Below, in pieces: positions 20,277-29,298 of a stretch of DNA of 40,169 bases (position 1 is the stretch's first letter; every line of letters begins with the position of its first letter). The stretch is from Yersinia rohdei ATCC 43380 (GTDB lineage: Bacteria; Pseudomonadota; Gammaproteobacteria; Enterobacterales; Enterobacteriaceae). The notes beneath the pieces are model-generated. The model had not been told where the DNA came from. It searched no databases and was given only the letters and a program-made list of their open reading frames with translations. The position numbers were made by a program, and so were the translations under genes. The stretch is from contig NZ_ACCD01000034.1 of assembly GCF_000173775.1 (NCBI RefSeq), positions 1 through 40,169 on the forward strand. Direction: 5' to 3'.

Positions 20277-20891
20277 ATGACAAACACAAAATTTGCCCGT
20301 TCAATGATGGCCGTTGTTTTAGGTACTGCCCTGATGAGTGGCAGTGTATTAGCCGAAGACACCATGCTTAATAAAGCTGACAATGCAGTGGACAGTGCTG
20401 GTGCTAAGCTTGATAGCTCGATGAAGAAAGTTGATAACTACATGGGCGACAGCGCAGTAACCGCGAAAGTAAAAAGTGCGTTACTGGAAGAAAAATCGCT
20501 GAAAAGCACTGATATTTCAGTAGAAACTAGTCATGGCGTGGTCACACTTAGTGGCTTTGTCACTTCTCAGGCAGAAGTTGAAACCGCGGTTGAAATCGCT
20601 GGCAATATTGAAGGTGTGAAATCTGTCAGTGATAAGCTACATGTGAAAGATCAGAAAACACAGTCAGTTAGCGAATATGCCGGTGATGCGGCGACAACCA
20701 GCTCAATCAAAGCCAAATTACTGGCCGATGACATTGTTCCATCGCGCAAAGTGACCGTAGAAACCACCGACGGCGTGGTGCAGTTGTCAGGTAGTGTTGA
20801 GAATAAAGCGCAAGCCGAGCGGGCGGAAAGTATTGCTAAAGCGGTTGATGGCGTGAAAAGCGTTAAAAACGATCTCAGCATCAAGCCTTAA
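20277..20891 (+). CDS. osmY: Periplasmic stress protein OsmY (two BON domains)
   Basis: OsmY is a periplasmic chaperone-like protein induced by high osmolarity and stationary phase. The 204-residue precursor has a signal peptide cleaved near SVLA|EDTM. Two BON domains follow (about 57-125 and 136-204), each with a VTLSG or VQLSG strand and a GVKSV ending. The ribosome binding site AGGAAG precedes the ATG. Its place before ytjA, yjjU and yjjV matches E. coli. Confidence 0.95.
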   Translation: MTNTKFARSMMAVVLGTALMSGSVLAEDTMLNKADNAVDSAGAKLDSSMKKVDNYMGDSAVTAKVKSALLEEKSLKSTDISVETSHGVVTLSGFVTSQAEVETAVEIAGNIEGVKSVSDKLHVKDQKTQSVSEYAGDAATTSSIKAKLLADDIVPSRKVTVETTDGVVQLSGSVENKAQAERAESIAKAVDGVKSVKNDLSIKP

Positions 20892-21098
20892 TAAATATTT
20901 GGCTATTAGGTATTTCGTGGGTAGGAATATCCTCCGCGAAATACCTGCCATAAGCCAAGTTATCAAATAATCCATCCGATAAATCCAAATAAAGCGACTT
21001 CTGTCAAATACGCTACTGTTAAACAGACAGAGGTCATTAAAGAATGATTTTTGAAGCTGAGTTTACAAAGTCATTTTTCAAAGGGTAAGGAGAAGCTT

Positions 21099-21260
21099 AT
21101 GTTTCGCTGGGGCATTATATTTCTGGTAATAGCATTAATCGCTGCGGCATTAGGTTTTGGTGGGCTAGCCGGAACGGCTGCTTGGGCCGCAAAAGTCGTT
21201 TTCGTCGTGGGTATTATTCTCTTCCTCATCAGTTTGTTTACAGGACGTAAGCGCCTTTAG
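21099..21260 (+). CDS. ytjA: DUF1328 small membrane protein YtjA
   Basis: A 53-residue protein made of two hydrophobic helices (about 4-22 and 27-46) ending in GRKRL, hence a small inner-membrane protein of unknown function. The start at 21099 follows AAGGAGA. An upstream in-frame codon exists but leads through a non-conserved segment. It sits between osmY and yjjU as in E. coli. Confidence 0.88.
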   Translation: MFRWGIIFLVIALIAAALGFGGLAGTAAWAAKVVFVVGIILFLISLFTGRKRL

Positions 21261-21334
21261 TAAAGCGTGATGGTTACAGCAAAGGGAAGACGAGGTATCC
21301 TCGACTCCTGTGGTAACGGAATTAAGGATGGACG

Positions 21335-22591
21335 GTGGGATACAGAATACCTATCACGCTCGGTAATATTGAGCCACTCGCCTATAAACCATACCAACCC
21401 GGTAAAATGGCGTTGGTTTGCGAGGGGGGCGGGCAGCGGGGGATTTTTACAGCCGGAGTGCTGGATGAATTTCAACGCGCCCGCTTTAACCCTTTTGATT
21501 TGATGATTGGCACCTCCGCAGGTGCACAAAATCTTTCAGCTTTTATCTGTGGCCAACCCGGTTACGCCCGCCGTGTCATTACCCGTTACACCACCACTGC
21601 CAATTTTTTCAATCCGCTGCGCTTTGTTCGTGGTGGGCACTTAATTGATCTCGACTGGCTGGTGGATATCACTTCCCAACAGCTGCCCTTGGCAATGGAA
21701 AATGCTGAAAAACATCTCCAAGATGGCCGCGAGTTTCTTATGTGCGCCTGTCGCAGTGATGATTTTGAACCCACCTATATCTCTCCTACCCGAGAAAGCT
21801 GGTTATCGGCAATTAAGGCCTCCAGTGCTATTCCAGGATTATATCGGCAAGGCGTTGATTTAGATGGTATTAGTTATCAGGATGGCGGTATCAGTGATGC
21901 CATCCCGGTGGAGGAAGCCTACCGGCGTGGGGCAGATACCATTGTTGTCATCCGCACAGTTCCATCGCAGGCTTATTATACGCCGCAATGGATGAAGCGG
22001 ATGGAACACTGGCTGAGTGAAAGTAGCTTGCAGCAATTGGTGCGAATCATGCAGCAGCATGAGCAAAGTTATTATCGTATTCAGCAGTTTATTGAGAACC
22101 CACCGGGCGACCTGCGGATTTTCGAGATTTTCCCACCTAAACCGCTGGCCAGTAATGCGCTGGGTAGCCGGATTGCGGCCCTTAATCGTGATTACCATTT
22201 AGGCCGTCGCTGTGGCCGTTATTTTCTGGCAACCGTCGGGCATTGGCTACTGCCACAAGAAAAACTGGAGCAGTCAGATATAAAGAGAGAGAAAACCGCT
22301 CTTACGGTTTCTCGCCGTCTTATCCAGCCGCAAGATATTAACCAACCAGATGATATGCAGGAGTTGATTGATATTGATGATTCTTCTTTTGCTATCAATC
22401 AATCGCCGGATATTATCAAGCCAGTTGATTCAGCCAACGCCACGGGTCACCCGTTGCCAGCTCAGATGACGATGGCGGACAGCGGGTTAATTATTCCCAC
22501 CTCAGCACAAAGCACCAAAAAATCGCTATCCGCAGAGATTCAGGCGGCAGACAAAGTAGATAGAAGAGGAAATGTTCCTAATGGCTCGTAA
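21335..22591 (+). CDS. yjjU: Patatin-like phospholipase family protein YjjU
   Basis: A predicted cytoplasmic acyl hydrolase with the patatin Ser-Asp dyad: oxyanion motif EGGGQRG (30-36), nucleophile elbow GTSAG with S61, and D183 in QDGG. The start is GTG at 21335, which gives the conserved MGYRIPITLGNIEPL; an ATG seven bases upstream is out of frame. At 418 residues it is about 60 longer than E. coli YjjU. The extra part is a polar, low-complexity C-terminal tail (about 330-418). Its end overlaps the next small ORF by 11 bases. The natural substrate is not known. Confidence 0.9.
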   Translation: MGYRIPITLGNIEPLAYKPYQPGKMALVCEGGGQRGIFTAGVLDEFQRARFNPFDLMIGTSAGAQNLSAFICGQPGYARRVITRYTTTANFFNPLRFVRGGHLIDLDWLVDITSQQLPLAMENAEKHLQDGREFLMCACRSDDFEPTYISPTRESWLSAIKASSAIPGLYRQGVDLDGISYQDGGISDAIPVEEAYRRGADTIVVIRTVPSQAYYTPQWMKRMEHWLSESSLQQLVRIMQQHEQSYYRIQQFIENPPGDLRIFEIFPPKPLASNALGSRIAALNRDYHLGRRCGRYFLATVGHWLLPQEKLEQSDIKREKTALTVSRRLIQPQDINQPDDMQELIDIDDSSFAINQSPDIIKPVDSANATGHPLPAQMTMADSGLIIPTSAQSTKKSLSAEIQAADKVDRRGNVPNGS

Positions 22592-22724
22592 CGGCGTAAG
22601 CTATTGGCGCGGCCATAGGTGTCGTCGCCCCAATACACCAGGAACTGAATATGTTGATTTGTCATCAACGTTAGCGGCTGTTGGGCTTTCTGGGGCGGCG
22701 AAAACCACCGGTAATATGGCGTAA
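22581..22724 (+). CDS. Candidate 47-residue small protein between yjjU and yjjV
   Basis: A short reading frame not recognised from any family. Three signals favour translation. AGAGGA stands 10 bases before its ATG. It overlaps the end of yjjU by 11 bases. Its stop overlaps the first possible yjjV start as TAATG. The product is basic at the N terminus (MARNGVSYWRGHRCRRPNTP) and ends in a small, mildly hydrophobic segment. It could be a real protein or a leader that couples yjjU and yjjV translation. Confidence 0.4.
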   Translation: MARNGVSYWRGHRCRRPNTPGTEYVDLSSTLAAVGLSGAAKTTGNMA

Positions 22725-23596
22725 TGGCCTCCGTCAGCGGGCAGATGCCGAATGCTATCGACCTCCCTTATTGCGTCGATAACCCCAATTTAACTGACTC
22801 ACCCTATTTCATTGACACACATTGTCACTTTGATTTTCCGCCATTCAGCGGTGCCGAAGCTGCCAGTTTACTGAGTGCGGCGCAGGCCAATGTCCGGCAA
22901 ATTATTGTGCCCGCAGTCAGCGCCGCTTATTTTTCGCGTGTTGTCGATTTGGCAGCAAACTATCCGCCACTGTTTGCCGCACTTGGCCTGCATCCACTTT
23001 ATATAGCGCAGCATCAGGACTTTGATGTAGCTGTTTTGGCATCATGGTTGGCGAGTAAAACTGAAAAATTGGTGGCGGTCGGGGAGATTGGCCTGGATCT
23101 CTATATGGATGAACCGCAGTTACCCCGCCAATTAGCGCTCTTGCAGGCCCAACTCAAGCTCGCCCGGCAGCATGACCTCCCGGTTATTTTGCACTCGCGC
23201 CGTTCACACGATCAGCTTGCCGCCGTGTTGCGTAAAGCCGCATTACCTCGAACCGGCGTAGTACACGGTTTTGCCGGGAGTCTAGCGCAGGCACAGGCAT
23301 TCATTCGCTTGGGTTATTATATTGGTGTGGGCGGAACAATTACTTATGAGCGGGCGCAGAAAACCCGAAATGTTATGGCGGTATTGCCCCTGTCGGCATT
23401 ATTGCTAGAGACCGATGCGCCGGATATGCCTCTGGCCGGTTTTCAGGGCCAGGCTAACCGGCCAGAGCGGGCGGCAAAGGTGTTTGAAGTGCTATGTAAA
23501 TTGCGCCCCGAAGCGCCACAAGAGATTGCCTCCCATCTTTTGCACAACAGCCAGCAGTTATTCCGCATCCCCCCGGTCGAAAAATCCACCTGGTAG
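22724..23596 (+). CDS. yjjV: TatD-family metal-dependent hydrolase YjjV
   Basis: A TatD-type amidohydrolase-fold protein, probably a DNase or related phosphohydrolase. The metal ligands are visible: FIDTHCHFDF near residues 29-38, E in VGEIGLDL, H in ILHSRR, H in VVHGF and the terminal D in LLETDAPD. The 290 residues include about 27 non-conserved residues before the FIDTHCHF motif. The real start could be 22724 or 22745 (MPNAIDL), neither with a strong ribosome binding site. The 22724 start would be coupled to the preceding small ORF. Confidence 0.9.
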   Translation: MASVSGQMPNAIDLPYCVDNPNLTDSPYFIDTHCHFDFPPFSGAEAASLLSAAQANVRQIIVPAVSAAYFSRVVDLAANYPPLFAALGLHPLYIAQHQDFDVAVLASWLASKTEKLVAVGEIGLDLYMDEPQLPRQLALLQAQLKLARQHDLPVILHSRRSHDQLAAVLRKAALPRTGVVHGFAGSLAQAQAFIRLGYYIGVGGTITYERAQKTRNVMAVLPLSALLLETDAPDMPLAGFQGQANRPERAAKVFEVLCKLRPEAPQEIASHLLHNSQQLFRIPPVEKSTW

Positions 23597-23666
23597 ATCC
23601 TGAATCAGCATTAGCAGCGGTAAGATCAATTAATCGTTAGCCTGATCTGTTTTTTTGCCGCTTTAA

Positions 23667-23760
23667 TGTGACTCTCATCACATTAATTGTCTTACAGTTG
23701 CTTCCAGTTGTGTTTATTTGTGACAGAGGTTGTTTGATAGCTAAGTCATGCCAGTATAAT
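23667..23760 (+). promoter_or_regulatory. CRP/CytR-type promoter of the nucleoside transporter
   Basis: A perfect CRP site TGTGA-N6-TCACA lies at 23667-23682 and a half-conserved one (TGTGACAGAGGTTGTT) at 23719-23734, centres 52 bp apart. A perfect TATAAT stands at 23755-23760. With a start near 23767 the two CRP centres fall at about -40.5 and -92.5, the layout of E. coli deoP2 where CytR binds between. Nothing else is seen in the 329-base gap except a leader hairpin. Confidence 0.75.
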
Positions 23761-23825
23761 CCCCTCCACATTATTTCAATGAAAACTAATGTATCCAAAG
23801 TAATTGGTATTGCTTGTAGGTAGCC

Positions 23826-23871
23826 CGCGAATGACAAATCGGTACTAACTGATTTGAACTGCATTTTCGCG
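23826..23871 (+). other. Leader hairpin upstream of the nucleoside transporter gene
   Basis: CGCGAA (23826-23831) pairs with TTCGCG (23866-23871) and, inside, AAATC (23836-23840) with GATTT (23851-23855). It lies in the predicted 159-base untranslated leader, 54 bases before the start codon. Its role is unknown. Confidence 0.35.
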
Positions 23872-23925
23872 AGTTGCAGTGCTAATTAATACGGATATTT
23901 ACTCATTTTAACTAGGGATATCGAC

Positions 23926-25197
23926 ATGCTCATGAGTCTGGTCGGAATGGCAGTACTGATATTAATAGCCGTGCTTCTTTCAAGTAATTTTAGGGCGATT
24001 AATATCCGCACTGTAATTGGGGCATTTCTTCTTCAGGTTGGTGTTGGTGCACTGGTGTTATATGTGCCGATTGGCCGCCGCATCTTGGGGGGGATGTCCC
24101 AAGGGGTTGCGAACGTAATTGCTTATGGTAATGACGGTATTTCATTTATGTTTGGCGGTTTGGTTTCCGACAAAATGTTTGAAGTGTTTGGCGGTGGTGG
24201 TTTTGTATTCGCCCTGCGAGTATTGCCGGTAATTGTCTTTTTCTCTTCATTAATCGCCGTTTTATATTATATCGGCGTTATGCAGTTGGTTATTAAGGTG
24301 TTAGGCGGCGGGATGCAAAAACTGCTGGGGACATCGCGCACCGAGTCCCTTTCCGCCACGGCGAATATCTTTGTCGGGCAGACTGAAGCCCCATTGGTTG
24401 TACGCCCTTATATTGCCACTATGACACAATCTGAGCTGTTCGCTGTGATGTGTGGCGGTTTAGCCTCGGTTGCGGGTTCAGTCTTGGCCGGATATGCCCA
24501 GATGGGCGTTCCGTTAGAATACCTGATTGCGGCCTCCTTTATGGCGGCACCTGGTGGGCTGTTATTTGCTAAATTGATGGTGCCGGAAACCGATAAAACG
24601 CACGATACTGTCGATGCCACCACGCTAATTGCTGAAGATGATCGCCCGGCTAACATCATTGATGCTGCGGCATCCGGTGCTGCATCGGGTATGCAACTGG
24701 CACTGAATGTGGGGGCGATGTTATTGGCATTCATCGCCTTGATTGCATTGCTTAACGGCATTCTGGGTGGGATTGGTGGCTGGTTCGATTATCCACAACT
24801 CTCGATGGAGCTGATTCTGGGCTGGGTATTCTCACCTATTGCTTATCTGATAGGGGTTCCGTGGAGCGAAGCTATGGTGGCAGGCTCGTTCATCGGTCAG
24901 AAAATCATCGTGAACGAATTTGTGGCATTTATGAACTTCGGTCAGTATCTCCAAGCCGAAGAGTTAGTTAGAGGCGCAGGTTTGCAGGTGCTTTCTGACC
25001 ACACTAAAGCCATTATTTCCTTTGCCCTTTGTGGTTTTGCCAACTTGTCTTCTGTCGCTATCTTATTAGGTGGGTTAGGCAGCATGGCACCAAATCGCCG
25101 CCATGATATTGCTCGTTTTGGCCTAAAAGCCGTTGCCGCAGGGACATTATCAAACTTGATGAGCGCCACTATCGCGGGTTTCTTCTTAGCGCTCTGA
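23926..25197 (+). CDS. NupC-family concentrative nucleoside transporter
   Basis: An inner-membrane nucleoside:cation symporter of 423 residues with about ten hydrophobic segments. Family motifs include the GQTEAPLVV segment (about 150), the [14 protein letters not shown] segment (about 205) and the C-terminal VNEFVAF and CGFANLSS motifs. By eye it is closest to NupX/NupC-type proteins. The ATG at 23926 follows AGGGAT by six bases. Its promoter carries the same paired CRP sites as deoCABD next door, so imported nucleosides feed the Deo enzymes under shared control. I leave the symbol empty because paralogues (nupC, nupX) cannot be separated by eye. Confidence 0.88.
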   Translation: MLMSLVGMAVLILIAVLLSSNFRAINIRTVIGAFLLQVGVGALVLYVPIGRRILGGMSQGVANVIAYGNDGISFMFGGLVSDKMFEVFGGGGFVFALRVLPVIVFFSSLIAVLYYIGVMQLVIKVLGGGMQKLLGTSRTESLSATANIFVGQTEAPLVVRPYIATMTQSELFAVMCGGLASVAGSVLAGYAQMGVPLEYLIAASFMAAPGGLLFAKLMVPETDKTHDTVDATTLIAEDDRPANIIDAAASGAASGMQLALNVGAMLLAFIALIALLNGILGGIGGWFDYPQLSMELILGWVFSPIAYLIGVPWSEAMVAGSFIGQKIIVNEFVAFMNFGQYLQAEELVRGAGLQVLSDHTKAIISFALCGFANLSSVAILLGGLGSMAPNRRHDIARFGLKAVAAGTLSNLMSATIAGFFLAL

Positions 25198-25299
25198 TGA
25201 GGCGAGTTTGCTTGTCATTAATCAGGTGTATTTTTGCCCATAAGCTATTCTTGATGCGAATGGGCAATGATTGCTGATAAGGTATAAATCAGGTTATTT

Positions 25300-25384
25300 T
25301 GTGACTCTAATCACATATAATCTTACTGCGTTACAGGCTTATACTTGTTTGTGTGAAATTGAACACATATTGTAAGCCTGTAAC
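25300..25384 (+). promoter_or_regulatory. deoP2-like promoter region: paired CRP sites and a 12-bp inverted repeat
   Basis: A perfect CRP site TGTGA-N6-TCACA lies at 25300-25315 and a near-perfect one, TGTGAAATTGAACACA, at 25352-25367, centres 52 bp apart. Around the second site is a perfect inverted repeat, GTTACAGGCTTA (25330-25341) and TAAGCCTGTAAC (25373-25384). The left arm lies where CytR is expected. A start near 25400 fits class II activation; the -10 is weak (AAATAG at 25391 or TATACC at 25400). No E. coli-type DeoR palindrome was seen. Confidence 0.7.
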
Positions 25385-25399
25385 CTGTTCAAATAGAGC

Positions 25400-25760
25400 T
25401 ATACCCCGCCTCTTGATAGAGAGTGGGAGTAAGTTAGTGCGGTGAGATGGATCTCAATTGCCACCCATTTAGGGGCTATCTTCAAGGAACCAAGTCCGCT
25501 CGCCAACGAATTGAGCTTAGAACCATCTCATTAGGGCTATTTTATGTGCCATTTTGAACCGGGGCAGAACTCAGAACCTTCACCTACTTGGTGTCCGAGC
25601 CAGTTCTTCCGCGCTGTTTGTGTTCAAACTGACTGCAACAATTACGCCTACTGAGATAGCATTTTAATTATCAGAGACACCGGTTGGTTTCTCTGCCCGC
25701 TCATAAATAAATGCTCAGTTCTGGCAAGGTGCTGGGGCTGAATTAGTGTTGGAGAGTTTT
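25400..25760 (+). ncRNA. Long structured 5' leader of the deo mRNA
   Basis: About 360 bases between the promoter and deoC can form several stems. There is a small hairpin at 25405-25427. A long-range stem pairs TGAGATGG (25443-25450) with CCATCTCA (25523-25530) and continues as CTCAATT (25453-25459) with AATTGAG (25509-25515). AGAACT/AGTTCT (25566-25571, 25602-25607) enclose CACC/GGTG. A hairpin at 25672-25695 has stem CAGAGA/TCTCTG plus ACC/GGT and a GGTT loop. A candidate upstream ORF lies inside. It matches no riboswitch I know. Being a functional RNA is an inference. Confidence 0.4.
25544..25654 (+). CDS. Candidate 36-residue upstream ORF in the deo leader
   Basis: A reading frame beginning ATG at 25544 with AGGG seven bases upstream (25533-25536), ending 106 bases before deoC. 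The product is short, cysteine-rich (C2, C17, C26, C31) and proline-rich in its first half (MCHFEPGQNSEPSPTWCPSQ). It resembles no protein I recognise. Its start is just downstream of the right arm of the long leader stem, so folding could control its translation or the reverse. It may equally be a chance frame. Confidence 0.35.
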   Translation: MCHFEPGQNSEPSPTWCPSQFFRAVCVQTDCNNYAY

Positions 25761-26558
25761 ATGACCGATTTAACCGCCTGCGCGAATCTCAACGATTATG
25801 CTAAACGCGCGCTGAGTTTGATGGATTTAACCACCCTGAATGATGACGACACTGACGATAAAGTCATCGCGTTGTGTCATCAGGCGAAAAGTCCGGCCGG
25901 CAATACTGCGGCAATCTGCATTTATCCTCGCTTTATCCCTATTGCCCGCAAAACATTACGCGAGCAAGGAACACCTGAAATCCGTATTGCTACGGTGACC
26001 AATTTCCCCCATGGCAATGATGATATTGATATTGCGCTGGCCGAAACCCGTGCTGCTATTGCCTATGGCGCTGATGAAGTTGATGTGGTTTTCCCTTACC
26101 GCGCCTTAATGGCGGGTAACGATAAAATCGGCTTTGAATTAGTCAAAAAGTGCAAAGAAGTCTGTGCTGCCGCCAATGTATTACTGAAAGTGATTATTGA
26201 AACGGGCGAATTAAAACAAGAACATTTAATTCGTCAGGCTTCTGAGATTGCTATCAAAGCCGGTGCTGACTTTATTAAAACCTCTACCGGTAAAGTGCCG
26301 GTCAATGCCACCCTGGAAAGTGCCGACATCATGATGCGCACTATTCGTGATTTAGGGGTTGGAAAAACGGTTGGCTTCAAACCTGCTGGTGGCGTACGCA
26401 CCGCTGAAGATGCTGCACAATTCTTGCAATTGGCAGATAACTTGATGGGCGAAGGTTGGGCTGATGCTCGCCACTTCCGTTTTGGTGCATCCAGCCTATT
26501 AGGCAGCTTGTTGACCACTCTGGGCCATCAAAGTAACAGCAAAAGCAGCGGTTACTAG
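25761..26558 (+). CDS. deoC: Deoxyribose-phosphate aldolase DeoC
   Basis: DeoC splits 2-deoxyribose 5-phosphate into glyceraldehyde 3-phosphate and acetaldehyde. The 265-residue TIM-barrel protein has the class I aldolase set offset by six from E. coli: D108 in [12 protein letters not shown], Schiff-base K173 in FIKTSTGK and K207 in GFKPAGG. The ATG at 25761 follows GGAG; a GTG five codons upstream is less likely. It is the first gene of deoCABD. A terminator-like hairpin follows it. Confidence 0.96.
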   Translation: MTDLTACANLNDYAKRALSLMDLTTLNDDDTDDKVIALCHQAKSPAGNTAAICIYPRFIPIARKTLREQGTPEIRIATVTNFPHGNDDIDIALAETRAAIAYGADEVDVVFPYRALMAGNDKIGFELVKKCKEVCAAANVLLKVIIETGELKQEHLIRQASEIAIKAGADFIKTSTGKVPVNATLESADIMMRTIRDLGVGKTVGFKPAGGVRTAEDAAQFLQLADNLMGEGWADARHFRFGASSLLGSLLTTLGHQSNSKSSGY

Positions 26559-26589
26559 CCGTAACCACCGTGATTAAATTCAGCAGATG

Positions 26590-26624
26590 CACTGCGGACA
26601 ATTTGGTTCGCAGTGTGGCTTTTT
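26590..26624 (+). terminator. Terminator-like hairpin between deoC and deoA
   Basis: CACTGCG (26590-26596) and CGCAGTG (26609-26615) form a perfect 7-bp stem with a 12-base loop, followed by TGGC and five T (26620-26624). As it lies inside the operon, it would act as a partial terminator or protect the deoC message. Confidence 0.55.
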
Positions 26625-26673
26625 CCATTTTTATACCCCGCAGCAACAAGTGCGAAGGGTACAGGGGGATACC

Positions 26674-27996
26674 TTGTTTCTGGCGCAAGAAATTATCCGT
26701 AAAAAACGCGACGGTCATCCACTGAATGAAGAAGAAATTCGGTTCTTTATCAATGGGGTTCGCGATAACGTGGTGTCTGAAGGGCAAATTGCTGCTTTGG
26801 CGATGACCATTTACTTCCACGATATGAATATGTCCGAACGTGTGGCGCTGACAATGGCGATGCGCGATTCTGGTACTGTGCTGAACTGGAAGAGTTTGAA
26901 CCTCAACGGCCCGATTGTGGATAAACATTCCACCGGCGGCGTAGGTGATGTGACTTCTCTGATGCTTGGCCCAATGATAGCCGCCTGTGGTGGCTATGTG
27001 CCGATGATTTCAGGCCGTGGCCTGGGCCATACCGGTGGCACGTTGGACAAACTGGAAGCCATTCCTGGGTTTGATATCTTTCCTGATGACAGCGCATTTC
27101 GCAAAATCATTCAGGACGTCGGTGTTGCTATCATTGGGCAAACCAGCTCACTGGCACCGGCAGATAAGCGCTTTTATGCGACCCGTGATATCACCGCCAC
27201 CGTGGATTCCATTCCACTGATCACCGCCTCGATTCTGGCCAAAAAGTTGGCTGAAGGTCTGGATGCGCTGGTGATGGATGTCAAAGTGGGCTCCGGTGCA
27301 TTTATGCCGACTTATCAGCTCTCTGAGGACTTGGCGCAAGCCATCGTGAGTGTTGCCAATGGCGCGGGGTGTAAAACCACGGCGCTGCTGACTGACATGA
27401 ATCAGGTGCTGGCTTCCAGTGCGGGTAATGCGGTGGAAGTACGCGAAGCCGTGCGCTTCCTCACCGGCGAGTATCGTAATCCACGTCTGCTGGAAGTCAC
27501 TATGGCACTTTGTGTCGAAATGCTCCTTTCCGGTGGACTGGCGCAAGATGATGCCGATGCCAGAGCCAAGCTGCAAACCGTATTGGATAATGGCAAAGCC
27601 GCCGAGGTCTTTGGCCGCATGATCGCCGCGCAAAAAGGCCCGAGCGATTTTGTCGAACGCTACGACAGCTACTTGCCAACCGCGATGCTGAGCAAGCCAG
27701 TCTTTGCTGAGCGCTCGGGTATCATCACCGCAATGGATACCCGCGCATTAGGTATGGCTGTGGTTTCCCTTGGCGGAGGCCGCCGCCGGGCCACTGATCC
27801 TATTGATTACAGTGTCGGTCTTACCGATATGGTTCGCTTGGGTGCCCGTGTTGATAGTCAGCAGCCATTAACCGTAATTCATGCCAATAATGAAGATGAC
27901 TGGCAGTTGGCGGCAGATGCGGTACGCGCGGCAATGACCTTGGGTGATACCGCACCGGAAGAAACCCCGGTAGTTTATCGCCGTATCACTGAATAA
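26674..27996 (+). CDS. deoA: Thymidine phosphorylase DeoA
   Basis: DeoA converts thymidine and phosphate to thymine and deoxyribose 1-phosphate. The 440-residue protein has the glycosyltransferase family 3 fold with the phosphate-binding motif KHSTGGVGD (about 84-92) and the signature [16 protein letters not shown]. The start is TTG at 26674: it gives [14 protein letters not shown], the conserved N terminus, and AGGGGG stands five bases upstream. A longer in-frame ATG at 26587 would run through the preceding hairpin and adds 29 non-conserved residues. Confidence 0.96.
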   Translation: MFLAQEIIRKKRDGHPLNEEEIRFFINGVRDNVVSEGQIAALAMTIYFHDMNMSERVALTMAMRDSGTVLNWKSLNLNGPIVDKHSTGGVGDVTSLMLGPMIAACGGYVPMISGRGLGHTGGTLDKLEAIPGFDIFPDDSAFRKIIQDVGVAIIGQTSSLAPADKRFYATRDITATVDSIPLITASILAKKLAEGLDALVMDVKVGSGAFMPTYQLSEDLAQAIVSVANGAGCKTTALLTDMNQVLASSAGNAVEVREAVRFLTGEYRNPRLLEVTMALCVEMLLSGGLAQDDADARAKLQTVLDNGKAAEVFGRMIAAQKGPSDFVERYDSYLPTAMLSKPVFAERSGIITAMDTRALGMAVVSLGGGRRRATDPIDYSVGLTDMVRLGARVDSQQPLTVIHANNEDDWQLAADAVRAAMTLGDTAPEETPVVYRRITE

Positions 27997-28049
27997 ACGC
28001 CATACTTTGAGGAAACCGCTTCGCGGGTGAACCTCTGTAGGAGAGAATG

Positions 28050-29273
28050 ATGAAACGTACATTTATTATGGTATTAGACTCATTTGGTATCGGTGCTAGC
28101 GCTGATGCTAAGAAATTTGGCGACGAAGGTGCCGATACCCTGGGCCACATCGCCGAGGCTTGCGCCCGTGGTGAAGCTGATATTGGTCGTAGCGGCCCAT
28201 TAACATTGCCTAACCTGAGCCGTTTAGGGTTAGGTAAAGCGGCTGAAGAATCTACCGGTAAATTCCCACCGGGACTGGATAAAAATGCAGATATCATTGG
28301 CGCTTATGGCTATGCCAGTGAATTATCCTCCGGTAAAGATACCCCATCAGGCCACTGGGAAATTGCCGGTGTGCCGGTCTTGTTCGACTGGGGCTATTTC
28401 AGTGATGTCGAAAACAGCTTCCCGCAGGAATTACTGGATAAGCTGGTAAAACGCGCCAACTTGCCGGGGTATTTGGGCAACTGCCACTCTTCAGGCACAG
28501 TTATCCTTGACCAACTGGGCGAAGAGCATATGAAAACCGGCAAACCGATTTTCTATACCTCGGCTGACTCCGTGTTCCAGATTGCTTGTCATGAAGAAAC
28601 ATTTGGCTTGGATCGCCTGTATGAACTGTGCGAAATCGCGCGCGAAGAGTTGACCGAAGGCGGCTACAACATTGGCCGGGTGATTGCGCGCCCATTTATT
28701 GGGGATAAGCCTGGTAACTTCCAACGCACCGGTAATCGCCATGATTTAGCTGTTGAACCCCCAGCTCCGACTATGTTGAAAAAACTGGTAGAGGAGAAGG
28801 GCGGCGAAGTGGTTTCCATTGGTAAAATTGCTGATATCTACGCCCATGTTGGTATCACGCAAAAAGTGAAAGCCACGGGTCTGGATGCATTGTTTGATGC
28901 CACCATAGAAGAGATGAAGAAAGCCGGTGACAACACTATCGTGTTCACTAACTTTGTTGATTTTGACTCTTCTTACGGCCACCGCCGTGACATTGCGGGC
29001 TATGCTGCGGCACTGGAATTATTTGACCGTCGCCTGCCAGAATTGATGGCGCTGGTGCAAGAAGATGACATTCTGATCCTGACGGCTGACCACGGTTGTG
29101 ACCCAACTTGGCCGGGCACCGACCATACCCGCGAGCATATTCCGGTCTTGGTTTACGGCCCGAAAGTTAAACCGGGTTCACTGGGACACCGTGAGACCTT
29201 TGCGGATATTGGGCAGACGGTTGCCAAGTATTTCGGTTTATCCCCAATGGATTACGGAAAAAATATGCTGTGA
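28050..29273 (+). CDS. deoB: Phosphopentomutase DeoB
   Basis: DeoB interconverts (deoxy)ribose 1- and 5-phosphate, linking the phosphorylases to DeoC. The 407-residue alkaline phosphatase-superfamily enzyme shows the metal-binding D in MVLDSFGIG, the phospho-acceptor threonine region [12 protein letters not shown], and the C-terminal metal ligands in [11 protein letters not shown] and TDHTREHIP. The second of two adjacent ATGs (28050) is chosen because AGGAG lies six bases before it. It is 53 bases after deoA. Confidence 0.96.
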   Translation: MKRTFIMVLDSFGIGASADAKKFGDEGADTLGHIAEACARGEADIGRSGPLTLPNLSRLGLGKAAEESTGKFPPGLDKNADIIGAYGYASELSSGKDTPSGHWEIAGVPVLFDWGYFSDVENSFPQELLDKLVKRANLPGYLGNCHSSGTVILDQLGEEHMKTGKPIFYTSADSVFQIACHEETFGLDRLYELCEIAREELTEGGYNIGRVIARPFIGDKPGNFQRTGNRHDLAVEPPAPTMLKKLVEEKGGEVVSIGKIADIYAHVGITQKVKATGLDALFDATIEEMKKAGDNTIVFTNFVDFDSSYGHRRDIAGYAAALELFDRRLPELMALVQEDDILILTADHGCDPTWPGTDHTREHIPVLVYGPKVKPGSLGHRETFADIGQTVAKYFGLSPMDYGKNML

Positions 29274-29298
29274 GGCATAAAACTAAGCTGAACTTGCT

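Noticed and set aside
23779-23823. 14-codon frame in the leader of the nucleoside transporter gene
   Set aside because: No ribosome binding site and no special composition; too short to support.
27148-27633. 161-codon minus-strand frame
   Set aside because: Antisense shadow of deoA, which is complete and has all motifs.
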